The notes under the pieces were generated by a model. That model did not search any database. It saw only the letters and a list, made by a program, of their open reading frames with translations, and was not told the origin of the DNA. Made by a program: the position numbers and the translations under genes. This document shows, piece after piece, positions 51,770 through 60,075 of a DNA stretch of 64,000 nucleotides. Source of the DNA: Bacillota bacterium (GTDB lineage Bacteria > Bacillota > Clostridia > Christensenellales > SZUA-584); contig JAEYOE010000010.1 of the NCBI GenBank assembly GCA_023412005.1, positions 97,992 through 161,991 of the forward strand, in the 5' to 3' direction. How positions within the stretch are numbered: the first letter of the stretch is position 1; every line of letters begins with the position of its first letter.

Positions 51770-52345
51770 TTATGATTTTTTCAGGCTGACGCCGGTCATG
51801 GCTTTAAACTGTGCCGCCGTAATCAGCCGTTTTAAATACAGGTTATATGCCTGCTTAAATATGCTTTGCCGTTCCTCCTCCTGCATCTGTTTGGCTTTCA
51901 TGTCGTAATCAGCCTGCCATCGGTTCTGTTGAATCAGCGCTTCGTTTCGCGCCGCTGCGTTTTTAGCCTCCGCACCGGCCATATCGGCATCGTATTGGGC
52001 AGTGAGATTCGCAAGCGCCAAATTCACACTGTCGGTATTATCCTGTTGCTGCCTTGATGCCGCGCCCAACGTGTTCAGCAATATTGCTGTGTTCCGCTGC
52101 TGTAAAGTCTGTGATGTCCCCCCCTCCCCCGAAAGCCCCAAATTTGCCACATTCTCGCGTCTTGCACGTTCCGCCAGCGCATTGTTGACATACGCTTCGT
52201 TTTTCAGCTGCTGATATTGGGCCGCCGCATTGCCGATCTGTTTTTGATAGGCCGCTGCGTTTTGATCGTACCCGGCTTTGAGGCGGGCTTTTTGCGCTGC
52301 CAAATCGTTTAAATACTGCTCCTCAATCTGTTTGGTCCATTCCAC
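51770..52345 (-). CDS. Coiled-coil protein, probably phage-derived
   Basis: 191 residues, GTG start with GGAGGGG before it. It is almost wholly helical and Gln/Ala-rich (YDQNAAAYQKQIGNAAAQYQQLK, RWQADYDMKAKQMQEEE) with a central NLGLSGEGGTSQTLQQRN turn. The composition recalls small virion or tail-associated proteins found beside holins in clostridial prophages, but I cannot name a family. It directly follows the holin-like gene. Confidence 0.6.
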   Translation of the reverse strand: MEWTKQIEEQYLNDLAAQKARLKAGYDQNAAAYQKQIGNAAAQYQQLKNEAYVNNALAERARRENVANLGLSGEGGTSQTLQQRNTAILLNTLGAASRQQQDNTDSVNLALANLTAQYDADMAGAEAKNAAARNEALIQQNRWQADYDMKAKQMQEEERQSIFKQAYNLYLKRLITAAQFKAMTGVSLKKS

Positions 52346-52732
52346 CTATTTCCCCTCCCTCAATGCGAGCAGCCTCGCTTCCAGCAGATTGCTGACGTAT
52401 GCCGAAATATCGTCAGCATTGCAGTTTAGCACCTCTATCGATTTTGAGGACAGATCGGCAAAGAACATATCCATCGCTTTCTTGGCAACCTCGCCTGCTT
52501 CATCGGCACTGAGCTTTCCATCTGCGCTTTTGGCTTTAAGGCCGTCAACCAACGTCGACTTAAGGCTTGCCACCACATTGTCCGCTACCGTTTTCGATTC
52601 ATCCAGAGCCATCAATATCGCTTCGTTTTCCGTCTTACTCATCAGCCAGGCAAATGCCGCTTTCACAAGCGGTATCACCACCACCGAAAACAAAAGACCC
52701 ACCGCTGCAACGGCAATTTCAGACCAATCCAT
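52346..52732 (-). CDS. Holin-like protein (LLH type)
   Basis: About 128 residues. An N-terminal membrane helix (EIAVAAVGLLFSVVVIPLVKAAFAWL) precedes a helical charged body (KTENEAILMALDESKTVADNVV, DGKLSADEAGEVAKKAMDMFF), the layout of LLH-family phage holins. ATG 52732 is preceded by AAAGGAGACG; the longer frame to 52798 adds unrelated residues. No endolysin is adjacent. It abuts the coiled-coil gene. Confidence 0.62.
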   Translation of the reverse strand: MDWSEIAVAAVGLLFSVVVIPLVKAAFAWLMSKTENEAILMALDESKTVADNVVASLKSTLVDGLKAKSADGKLSADEAGEVAKKAMDMFFADLSSKSIEVLNCNADDISAYVSNLLEARLLALREGK

Positions 52733-52867
52733 AAAAACGTCTCCTTTCCGGGCAAAGCGTGCCCGTGAAAAAGAATACGGCCGAGTGCATCTCTGCAACG
52801 CTCAAAATTGAGTTTCTGTTCTAAAAAAGCTTGTTTCATCTGCCCTTTTGTCGCTTCATATCATCAC

Positions 52868-52904
52868 AAAAAAAGAAGCTGCCTGCATAAACTGCAGCAG
52901 CCCC
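52868..52904 (-). terminator. Terminator of the zinc-ribbon repeat protein gene
   Basis: Minus strand GCTGCTGCA, loop GTTTA, TGCAGGCAGC with one bulge, then TTCTTTTTTT. Confidence 0.85.
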
Positions 52905-52922
52905 TTTTAAAAGGTTTTCGGG

Positions 52923-54167
52923 TTAAAACCCTTCAGGGTTCACCGACTCGCCGTTAATGTTGCCTTCGCCCTCAACGGCAAACGACAGCGTATAGATACG
53001 GCTTGAAGACAGTTTCGTGACATCAGTTCCGCCTTCAAAAATAAGCAATTCATAATAGCCTTCATCACCGAACATATCCGTATCTCCGAACCAATCGATG
53101 CCCACTGCCTTCTTAAAGCGATATGAACCGGGCGGCAGCTTTACCTTTGCCTTTTGGCCTGCATTGATAAACACAGTGGATACCAGCACATCTTCGGGAG
53201 TGTATATCTTAACATAAACCGAACTGGTATCACTGCCGTTTTTGATCGTCAATGCACACGATTTTTTGCCGAAATCGGGGTTGCGATACATCTCCCCATT
53301 TTCCGGGTTCGGCTGGATGCAGGCAAGCGCACGGTCTCCGGAATCCAAAAACTCAAACATATTGATGAATAGCGAATACGCCTTATAATACTCGCCGCTG
53401 TTCACGTACGCTTCCGCTGCAGCATAGTTGATATATTCCTGACAGCGCAGAGAATATGTATGCGCTTCCGAATATGGATCCAATGCGTCAAAAATCGCCT
53501 TGGCATCTTGATACGCCCCCTGATCCATCAAACCCATCGCTTGCTCATAATCAAGGCTATTCTGGCAATCCTGTGCTTGCGCTTCAGCGTCTTCAAAAGT
53601 GCCGAGCTGCAGGAAGATATCTTTGGCCTGTTCAGCCTCGCCGCCCTCTTTGAGCTCAATGGCCCGTTTATAATCAAGCTCATTCTGGCATTCCTGTGCC
53701 TGTGTTTTTGCATCTTCATAATCTCCGAGCGTCCCAAAAACCGTTTTGGCTTCATCATAGCTGCCGCTGTTCATGAGTTCTTCGCCGCTGCTGTAATCAC
53801 ACGCCTGTACCATGCTTTTTGCATCTTTAAAGGCGCCCAGTTCCAAAAACACAATCTTGGCCTGCTTCTCATCGCCATTGTCCAGCAGAGCGCAGGCTGT
53901 CTCATAGCGTTCAGTTAAGCTTTTGTTAATCATCACCGGCACAAGCACCGCACCAACCGCCAGAACACACCCTGCTATGATCAGCACCGTTCTGAGTGTA
54001 TGCTTTTTCTTCGGAATGACTGCGTGCTCTGCCGCCTCGTTCAAGCCGCTTCGCTGAACCGGCGGCGCGGGCTCCGGCGCGTTTCCCTGGTATGAAACCG
54101 GGGTACCGCAGTGTTGACAAAAGCTCATCTCTTTAGATAGGGGTTGTCCGCATCGACGACAAAACAT
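52923..54167 (-). CDS. Membrane-anchored zinc-ribbon protein with tandem helical repeats
   Basis: 414 residues. A zinc ribbon at the N-terminus (MFCRRCGQPL, FCQHCGTPV) lies in the cytoplasm; one transmembrane helix follows (TVLIIAGCVLAVGAVLVPVMI). Outside come six or so ~37-residue TPR-like repeats with the pattern ALLDNGDEKQAKIVFLELGAFKDAKSM / C, then a beta-rich C-domain (SYRFKKAVGIDWFGDTDMFGDEGYYELLIF). ATG 54167 has GGAGG six bases before it. Zinc-ribbon plus repeats at the surface are common in clostridia; function unknown. Confidence 0.8.
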   Translation of the reverse strand: MFCRRCGQPLSKEMSFCQHCGTPVSYQGNAPEPAPPVQRSGLNEAAEHAVIPKKKHTLRTVLIIAGCVLAVGAVLVPVMINKSLTERYETACALLDNGDEKQAKIVFLELGAFKDAKSMVQACDYSSGEELMNSGSYDEAKTVFGTLGDYEDAKTQAQECQNELDYKRAIELKEGGEAEQAKDIFLQLGTFEDAEAQAQDCQNSLDYEQAMGLMDQGAYQDAKAIFDALDPYSEAHTYSLRCQEYINYAAAEAYVNSGEYYKAYSLFINMFEFLDSGDRALACIQPNPENGEMYRNPDFGKKSCALTIKNGSDTSSVYVKIYTPEDVLVSTVFINAGQKAKVKLPPGSYRFKKAVGIDWFGDTDMFGDEGYYELLIFEGGTDVTKLSSSRIYTLSFAVEGEGNINGESVNPEGF

Positions 54168-54301
54168 ATGAATCCTCCTCAACAACTTATGTAACAGCAA
54201 GAGCTGTTTATGGCCGAAATTCGTTGTTTTATTACGGTTTATGTGTTTAATATTACCACACATTTTTTGTCTTGTCCCGACATTTCTTTTAAAATTGCAC
54301 C

Positions 54302-54334
54302 AAAAAAAGGCGTTTGATTGACGCCTTTTTTTCT
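54302..54334. terminator. Bidirectional terminator
   Basis: AAAAAAAGGCG, loop TTTGATTGA, CGCCTTTTTTT; T-runs on both strands. It stops the small lipoprotein transcript (minus strand) before the zinc-ribbon gene. Confidence 0.9.
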
Positions 54335-54355
54335 TTTTTCTTTTTTACCTTCTGC

Positions 54356-54652
54356 CTACGGTTTCGCGGTGCCGTTGAGCGTTCCGCTAACACCCGGCGA
54401 TGCGCTGACACCCGGCGATGCGCTGGTGCCCGGCATCACAGATGCATTCGGCGATCCGCTTACATTCGGGGTTAGAATGGGCGATGCCGTTGCAGACGGT
54501 TGCGTTGTAACAGACGGCTTAACCGTTGCCGACACGGCCGGCTTAGCCGTATTGTTTGGGGAAACTGTCGTGTTGTTGTTTCTGTTAGTACATCCCGCAA
54601 GCATCGAGCTGAACAGAACCACAACGATGATTGCAATCAACAATTTTTTCAT
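54356..54652 (-). CDS. Small Ser/Thr/Pro-rich lipoprotein
   Basis: 98 residues. Lipobox MLAG-C after a MKKLLIAIIVVVLFSS signal. The mature part is low-complexity (Asn, Thr, Ser, Pro, Ala) with SASPGVSASPGVSG repeats matching an 18-base DNA repeat. Probably a surface filler or wall-associated lipoprotein; no domain recognised. AAGGAGG lies before ATG 54652. Confidence 0.7.
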   Translation of the reverse strand: MKKLLIAIIVVVLFSSMLAGCTNRNNNTTVSPNNTAKPAVSATVKPSVTTQPSATASPILTPNVSGSPNASVMPGTSASPGVSASPGVSGTLNGTAKP

Positions 54653-54722
54653 TAAATACGCCTCCTTTTGCATTTATTCTTTGCTTAGGAGCGCCACATT
54701 ATTAATAAAAAAATTGTAATAT

Positions 54723-56348
54723 TTATCCGATAAATTCACGTAATATGCTCGCATGCGGCACTATGCCCTGATCGCTGAAGCTCAAGAAATAATTCAGGAA
54801 CTTAAGCAGATCCAGCGCCTCGGGATAATGCGGCATATCGGGCGTGAACTGCCGCAGGTCGCTGTAGGCATGCTTTTTAAGCATCAGCGGCTCGTAAAAC
54901 AAGGCCGAGTTAAACATCACATCGGCAGTGTGCTGATACGGCAGTATAAATTTGAACTCGCCGCGCCGCACGCTGTCCCAAATCGCAAACGTCTGCGCGA
55001 ATGAATACCCGCGTGTACGTTTGTCGCGCACCAGCCGCCGAAGCAGGCGCAGATCTTCAGGCATCACCACGTTGTGTCTGTCAATGTTCAGCGTCGTCAG
55101 CGGTGATATGAAAATTTTGAACTTTTTATCAGCTGGTATCGATTGTGTCAACGCGTTGTTGAGGCCGTGAATACCTTCAATCACCAGAATATCGTCATCA
55201 ATGCGCATGGGAACGCTTTGAGGACTTCTTGCGCCCGCCACAAAATCAAAACGCGGCATCTGCGCTTCTTTACCGGCCAGCAGCAGCTCCAGATCGACAC
55301 CGAGCTTATGTGTATCCAGCGCTTCAATGCATTCAAAGTCAGGCTTGCCCTTCTCATCAAGCGGAATGTCTTCCCTGCCCTTGTAGTAGTCATCCACCGA
55401 AATGGGGCGGCACTTTCTCCCAAGCGCTTTGAGCTGCACCGACAACCGCGACGCAAACGTGGTTTTGCCGGACGACGACGGCCCGGCCACCAGCACAATC
55501 CGCACGCTGTCGCTGTCAATAATCTGCCGCGCAATCGCGTCGATGGCGCTCACATGCATCGCTTCGTTCACACGAATGAATTCAGCCATTCCGCCTTCTC
55601 TGAATATGTTGTTGATGTCGGCCACGCTCGATACCGACAGCTCTTTACTCCACCGCTCAGACTGCTTGAAAACATCGGCGTATTTGGGCTGATCAATAAT
55701 AGAGACCTCCGCCTCATGATACGGTGTCGGAATCTTAATCATCATGCCCTCTCCATAAGCATAAAGCCGCGCGTTTTTCAGATAGCCCGCGCTTTTTGGC
55801 ATGATACCGTGAAAATAGTTATGAAGGCCACCGTACTCATACAGCCGGTAATAATCGAACGGACGATAGCTTAATAGCTCCGCTTTATCAGCAAGCCCTT
55901 CATCAAGCATAATTTTCTTGGCTTCATCCACACGCATCAAACGCAGAACAAATTCCTCATCCGCTTCAATCAGCTCATTCATGCGCACTTGCAGTATATC
56001 GATATCCTGTTTATCAAGCGGCTCCATTTCGCAGTAAATACCGCCGCAAAGCATATATTCCACCTTAAACTTGCGATCGGCAAACAGCTCGTGCACCGCA
56101 CGGTAAAGCACGTAGGTTGCACCTCTTAAAAACACACGCGAGGCCTGCTCGCTTTCATATGGGGACAGGAATTTGACCTCGGCTTCTTGCTGAACCGCAT
56201 CCGCCAGCGAAACAATGCGGCCGTTCATCAGCGCGCAGACAGCACCATCTGCGCCCGTTTCTTTCGCGAGCTGCCAGAGATGTACGTTTTCTTCAAACGA
56301 TATTTCTCGGTGGGTCTCTCCTTCAACAATACTGCAAATGTTTTTCAT
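54723..56348 (-). CDS. Uridine-kinase-like nucleoside kinase with TGS/ThrRS-like N-domain
   Basis: 541 residues. The N-terminal ~60 residues look like a TGS domain (GETHREISFEENVHLWQLAKE); residues 70-230 resemble the second additional domain of threonyl-tRNA synthetase (FLRGATYVLYRAV, HNYFHGIMPKSAGYL). The C-terminal P-loop kinase has Walker A GPSSSGKTTFASRL near 288-296, DDYYKGRED and EGIHGLN, as in uridine kinase/phosphoribulokinase enzymes. This fusion is known in Firmicutes; nucleoside specificity is inferred from the fold. SD GAGAGGGG. Confidence 0.87.
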   Translation of the reverse strand: MKNICSIVEGETHREISFEENVHLWQLAKETGADGAVCALMNGRIVSLADAVQQEAEVKFLSPYESEQASRVFLRGATYVLYRAVHELFADRKFKVEYMLCGGIYCEMEPLDKQDIDILQVRMNELIEADEEFVLRLMRVDEAKKIMLDEGLADKAELLSYRPFDYYRLYEYGGLHNYFHGIMPKSAGYLKNARLYAYGEGMMIKIPTPYHEAEVSIIDQPKYADVFKQSERWSKELSVSSVADINNIFREGGMAEFIRVNEAMHVSAIDAIARQIIDSDSVRIVLVAGPSSSGKTTFASRLSVQLKALGRKCRPISVDDYYKGREDIPLDEKGKPDFECIEALDTHKLGVDLELLLAGKEAQMPRFDFVAGARSPQSVPMRIDDDILVIEGIHGLNNALTQSIPADKKFKIFISPLTTLNIDRHNVVMPEDLRLLRRLVRDKRTRGYSFAQTFAIWDSVRRGEFKFILPYQHTADVMFNSALFYEPLMLKKHAYSDLRQFTPDMPHYPEALDLLKFLNYFLSFSDQGIVPHASILREFIG

Positions 56349-56434
56349 GTATTTCCCCTCTCCTGCCTTTCTATATAAGTATACTGATTGCGGTGCCTTT
56401 TGCCAATAACCTAAAAAATCGAACGTAAGCGTTA

Positions 56435-56463
56435 TTCGCTTTGAATATCGGTTATGTTATAAT
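56435..56463 (+). promoter_or_regulatory. rsgA promoter
   Basis: TTCGCT (56435-56440), 17-bp spacer, TATAAT (56458-56463). The start would be near 56470, leaving about 130 bases of leader before rsgA. Confidence 0.6.
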
Positions 56464-56493
56464 GTCAGTAATCAGCATAGAAAGGAGATATTT

Positions 56494-56550
56494 ATGACAA
56501 AAATGAGCAAAACGGAGATTGCGGCACATACGGAGGTATGCGCTCAGTAA
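56494..56550 (+). CDS. 18-residue leader peptide upstream of rsgA
   Basis: ATG preceded by AAAGGAGATATTT, a good ribosome site. The peptide is MTKMSKTEIAAHTEVCAQ. Its last codons contain GGAGGTATG (56532-56540), which can pair with CATACCTCC (56561-56569) downstream. The latter can instead pair with the rsgA ribosome site. Confidence 0.5.
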   Translation: MTKMSKTEIAAHTEVCAQ

Positions 56551-56593
56551 TTCCGTCTGACATACCTCCAAAGGCTTATTTAAATATTGGAGG
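56532..56593 (+). promoter_or_regulatory. Candidate translational attenuator of rsgA
   Basis: Two competing stems: GGAGGTATG (56532-56540) with CATACCTCC (56561-56569), or CCTCCAA (56565-56571) with the rsgA ribosome site TTGGAGG (56587-56593), 15-base loop. A ribosome at the leader stop would cover the first arm and let the second, inhibitory stem form. Inferred from pairing alone. Confidence 0.5.
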
Positions 56594-56601
56594 AATATGA
56601 A

Positions 56602-57663
56602 ATGGAAACACTAATAAACTATGGTTTGACACCGTTTTTTTCGGCACAGGCTGCTTTATATCCGGGTGAAACGATCGGCCGGGTGATGATGCAGGGCAGA
56701 GATGTCTGCAAGGTGATCACCGAGGAAGCCGTGTTATTCGCCGAGGTATCGGGGAAATGCCGAAGCCAAAAGGAATTCCCCGCCGTCGGTGATTTTGTGA
56801 TGCTGGATCGCGCCGACGGCGAAAGCGGGCACGGACAAATTCAGCGCATTCTGGCGCGTAAAAGCGTGTTTGAACGCAAAGCCGCCGGTCAGCCGAATGC
56901 TGCACAGGTTGTCGCGGCAAACATCGACATCGTGTTCATCTGCTCCTCGCTCAATAACGACTTTAATCTGCGCCGTTTGGAACGGTATCTTGCCATCGCG
57001 TGGGACAGCGGTGCGCTGCCCGTGGTCGTGCTCACAAAGTCGGATCTGTGCGAAGAAACAGATAAAATGCTGTCCCAAGCGACGCAGGTGGCCATCGGTG
57101 CCGATGTGATCGTCACCTCGGGTTTTGCGCAAGAAACACTGGCACAGCTGCGAGCCTATTTGAAGGAGGGTGTGACCGCCGCGTTTATCGGCTCCTCGGG
57201 TGTCGGCAAATCCACGCTGATCAATGCGCTCGCCGGAGACGATCGACTCAAAACCGCAGCGATTCGGCAGGACGACGACAAAGGACGGCACACCACCACA
57301 AGGCGCGAGCTGATAGCGCTGCCTAGTGGCGGCGTTGTGATTGATACTCCGGGCATGCGCGAAATCGGGCTGGATTCGGCGGACGTTGATAAGGCGTTCA
57401 GCGATATTGATGCACTGGCGGCGCAGTGCCGATTTAGGGACTGCACGCACAAAGCCGAGCCGGGGTGCGCGGTGCGGGCAGCGGTGGATAACGATGAGCT
57501 GGACGCGAATCGGCTGGAGAGCTATTTTAAGCTGAAAAAAGAAGCGCGCTACGATGGGCTCAATTCGCGCCAGATTGAGAAGGAGAAGATCACCGAGATG
57601 TTTTCGGACTTTGGAGGCATCAAAAACGCGCGGAAGTTCGCGAAAGAAAAGAGTAAGCATTAA
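56602..57663 (+). CDS. rsgA: Ribosome small subunit-dependent GTPase A
   Basis: 353 residues. A circularly permuted GTPase that acts in late 30S subunit assembly. OB domain first (EFPAVGDFVMLDR), then the permuted order: TKSD (G4), GSSGVGKST (G1), GRHTTTRRELI (G2), DTPGM (G3). The zinc motif CRFRDCTHKAEPGCAV is at the C-terminal part. A TTG at 56587 is also in frame, but it begins within the ribosome site; GGAGG is eight bases from ATG 56602. Leader control is proposed above. Confidence 0.95.
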   Translation: METLINYGLTPFFSAQAALYPGETIGRVMMQGRDVCKVITEEAVLFAEVSGKCRSQKEFPAVGDFVMLDRADGESGHGQIQRILARKSVFERKAAGQPNAAQVVAANIDIVFICSSLNNDFNLRRLERYLAIAWDSGALPVVVLTKSDLCEETDKMLSQATQVAIGADVIVTSGFAQETLAQLRAYLKEGVTAAFIGSSGVGKSTLINALAGDDRLKTAAIRQDDDKGRHTTTRRELIALPSGGVVIDTPGMREIGLDSADVDKAFSDIDALAAQCRFRDCTHKAEPGCAVRAAVDNDELDANRLESYFKLKKEARYDGLNSRQIEKEKITEMFSDFGGIKNARKFAKEKSKH

Positions 57664-57671
57664 GGCCATGG

Positions 57672-57711
57672 CAGCCCTCGAATGTTTTATTTTGAGGGCT
57701 GTTTTATTTTT
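57672..57711 (+). terminator. rsgA terminator
   Basis: CAGCCCTC and GAGGGCTG around a 14-base loop, then TTTTATTTTT, eight bases past the stop. Confidence 0.88.
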
Positions 57712-57927
57712 GTCAACCAGCCATTATCCGTCAAACAGCAGGCATTCTCACGATATGGACTTACATCTCTTTTTTTGAATATCCATTCGATCCACAAGCT
57801 GTTTTAGTGGATGGTTTGCATTCACTTCATCCATTCACTTCATTCCCCGATTTACTTTGACTTGCCTGCGGTTTTATTATAAAATCTTATAGATATTGGT
57901 ATTACATGGCTCTTGGGGAGGTCACCG

Positions 57928-58884
57928 TTGAACAAGCCCATACGCATCTTTCTGTTAATAATACTCAGCCTCGCTGCCGCGGCCGTTTTGTTCGTCGGGC
58001 TGAACCCGGCCAACCATAAACAGCCCGGCTCAGATTTGGCACAGAATCCGGCAGCTACGGCAGCGCAAATCGCCGAAGCACAGCCCTCCGCAGCACCGGT
58101 TCAAACAGCCGAAGCGGCACCCGAACCGATACCTGCACCCGAGCCGGAGCCGCTCAAGCTAGAAAAGCAGCCGCTTAACTTCGCCCAGCTCGCCCCCACC
58201 ACCGTGATGGCGTTTGAAGAGCTTGTGGGTGATAACAACGTGTACGATGAGAACGATCTGCCGCCTTTCCCCTCGGCGGGTACCTATAAAATGGTGGTCA
58301 ACATCTACCATCAGTTTGCCACGGTCTATAAAAAAGATGCCAACGGCGAATTCACCGTTCCCGTCCGCTATATTATTATCAGCTCGGGCGCGCGCAAAAC
58401 GCCCACGCCCATCGGTACCTTCGAGATGGGAACAAGCTCTGTGCGTTTCGGGAAGTTCATGACATACGGCGTATACGGCCAGTACTGGCGGCAGATTGTC
58501 CGCAGCATCTTCTGCCATTCGCTGATATACACATCGAGAAAACCGAGCAGCTTTACCGAATCGTATAACGAACTTGGCAAGCGCGCCTCTCACGGCTGTG
58601 TGCGCATGCTTGTTCCGGACGCACGCTGGATTTACTACAACCTTGGCCCCGGCACGGTTTGTGAGATCATCCCAGGTGATAAGAACGACGCGGAGGCTGC
58701 CGCAATAAAAGCCCAGCTGGTTCGTGCCCCGAGGCCGGCAAAGCGCCCGAGCATGGCACCGGGCTCTTACACCGTTACCGAGGCGTGGGCGGGCTGGCAG
58801 GGCAATGCGAGAGAGCAATACGAAGCGTATCTGGCTTCGCTGCAGCCGCCGTCTGACAATACAGACGGGGAGGGTGCCGCGTAA
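57928..58884 (+). CDS. L,D-transpeptidase (YkuD domain), membrane anchored
   Basis: 318 residues. TTG start five bases after GGGGAGGT; a second TTG at 57913 abuts that site. A membrane helix (IFLLIILSLAAAAVLFVGL) and an Ala/Pro/Glu-rich linker precede the YkuD domain (MVVNIYHQFATVYKK; ISSGARKTPTPIGTF). The catalytic motif is SHGCVRM with Cys224. It forms 3-3 cross-links in peptidoglycan or acts on similar substrates outside the membrane. The last ~60 residues, Arg/Pro-rich, are an extension. Confidence 0.9.
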   Translation: MNKPIRIFLLIILSLAAAAVLFVGLNPANHKQPGSDLAQNPAATAAQIAEAQPSAAPVQTAEAAPEPIPAPEPEPLKLEKQPLNFAQLAPTTVMAFEELVGDNNVYDENDLPPFPSAGTYKMVVNIYHQFATVYKKDANGEFTVPVRYIIISSGARKTPTPIGTFEMGTSSVRFGKFMTYGVYGQYWRQIVRSIFCHSLIYTSRKPSSFTESYNELGKRASHGCVRMLVPDARWIYYNLGPGTVCEIIPGDKNDAEAAAIKAQLVRAPRPAKRPSMAPGSYTVTEAWAGWQGNAREQYEAYLASLQPPSDNTDGEGAA

Positions 58885-59292
58885 TCTGAATGATTCATAG
58901 AAGATGAAAAGGATGGTGAAAGCTGTCCTTTTTTTGATTGACATTTTGCTTATGTCCTCGCACTCGGGATACCAGAAACACCTTTGCCTCCCTCTGGAGG
59001 GAGGTGGCAATTGGCGGATGTGCAATCCGTCAATTGACGGAAGGAGTGTCCGGAGCTCTTTTCACTTGCAGTGCAAATGATGCTCTTGCCTGCTATGCTG
59101 GGGCAGTCATGACAAAAAAATATTAATATCAATGCAATTTTGCGTTAACAATTGACTATACAGTGTATAGAAATTCTTTCTACTTGCAATCCACTATGCA
59201 GTCACCATTTCGCTTCTCACTGTTCAGTAGACTGTGAAAAATAGTTGATAGTTTAGCAATGACAAAACAAGGTTTATAGCCGTTTTGCCCTC
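58885..59292. repeat. Gene-free stretch with CTCCCTC repeat and orphan palindrome
   Basis: A weak hairpin with T-run at 58905-58932 may end the L,D-transpeptidase transcript. At 58984-59045 is a repeat with CCTCCCTCTGGAGGGAGG and CCGTCAATTGACGG palindromes, related to the one at 983-1032. At 59155-59169 CTATAC-AGT-GTATAG forms an isolated operator-like palindrome overlapping TTGACT. No gene seen. Confidence 0.45.
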
Positions 59293-59844
59293 TCAAAGCG
59301 TCACAAACGTTGGCTCGTGCCCCGTGCACGGCAAAAAAACATTCAGCAGATCATCCATGCGCAGCTTAAGGCTTGCCGTATTCACGCATGGATGGCAGCC
59401 GATAAACTCCTCGGCAAGCAGCTCCTTATCAATCAGCAGCGATACCTCGTGGTTCTTATCATTCATCAGCGCAAGCACGCTTACCGACCCCGGCGTGATG
59501 CCGAGCAGCCGCTCCATATCCGCCGCGTCCGCGAACGACAGCCTCGTTGATTGCACCTGTGCGGACACGTCCCCGGCTTTGTACCGTTTCTCCCCCGGCA
59601 CCATCAGCATGTAAAACCGCGTCTTCTTCGCGTTGTTTAAAAACAGGTTCTTGCAAATATGAATGTCCAGCAGCTGTTCAACTTCAGCGCAGTCATCCAC
59701 CGTCGCCGTCGCACCGTGATCCAGCCGCTGATACGATATGCCAAGACTTTGAAGCAGCGCATAAGTATTCATTTCTTTTGCCAATCGTTTACCGTCCGAC
59801 GGCGGTGCCGTATGTATTGTTGTGTCAATCCAAATTCGTTCCAA
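59293..59844 (-). CDS. YbaK/ProX-type aminoacyl-tRNA deacylase
   Basis: 183 residues. It hydrolyses mischarged (probably alanyl- or cysteinyl-) tRNA-Pro. The body ALLQSLGISYQRLDHGATATV, NLFLNNAKKTRFYMLMVPG and the KEVSLLID-like HEVSLLIDKELL, GCHPCVNTASLKL segments are typical of ProX. The start TTG at 59844 follows GGGGAG; an internal ATG at 59772 would give the more usual N-terminus but lacks a ribosome site. Start is uncertain. Confidence 0.85.
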   Translation of the reverse strand: MERIWIDTTIHTAPPSDGKRLAKEMNTYALLQSLGISYQRLDHGATATVDDCAEVEQLLDIHICKNLFLNNAKKTRFYMLMVPGEKRYKAGDVSAQVQSTRLSFADAADMERLLGITPGSVSVLALMNDKNHEVSLLIDKELLAEEFIGCHPCVNTASLKLRMDDLLNVFLPCTGHEPTFVTL

Positions 59845-60075
59845 ATTTATAATGCTCCCCGTTAAATCTCAAATATGAAACGGACAATCAAAACGCATTC
59901 GTGCCGCTAAAATACCGCCCTTTTCAACATACTTGCTTATCGTGATATTATATAACGGTTTCAGGTAACACTTCAACCAAATTCCATCCACATAACAGCT
60001 ACAAAAATCTCTGTTTATTTGCAGGCGGTCATAGTATAATGAGCTTAGTATAATTGTTTTTCTTTGGAGGCTTAA

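Noticed and set aside
54356..54719. Plus-strand frame over the small lipoprotein gene with hydrophobic repeats
   Set aside because: It is the antisense of a gene with signal peptide, lipobox and good ribosome site; the plus frame has none of these.
59155..59169. CTATAC-AGT-GTATAG as operator of a neighbouring gene
   Set aside because: No gene start lies close enough in a sensible orientation, so no regulatory claim is made beyond noting the palindrome.
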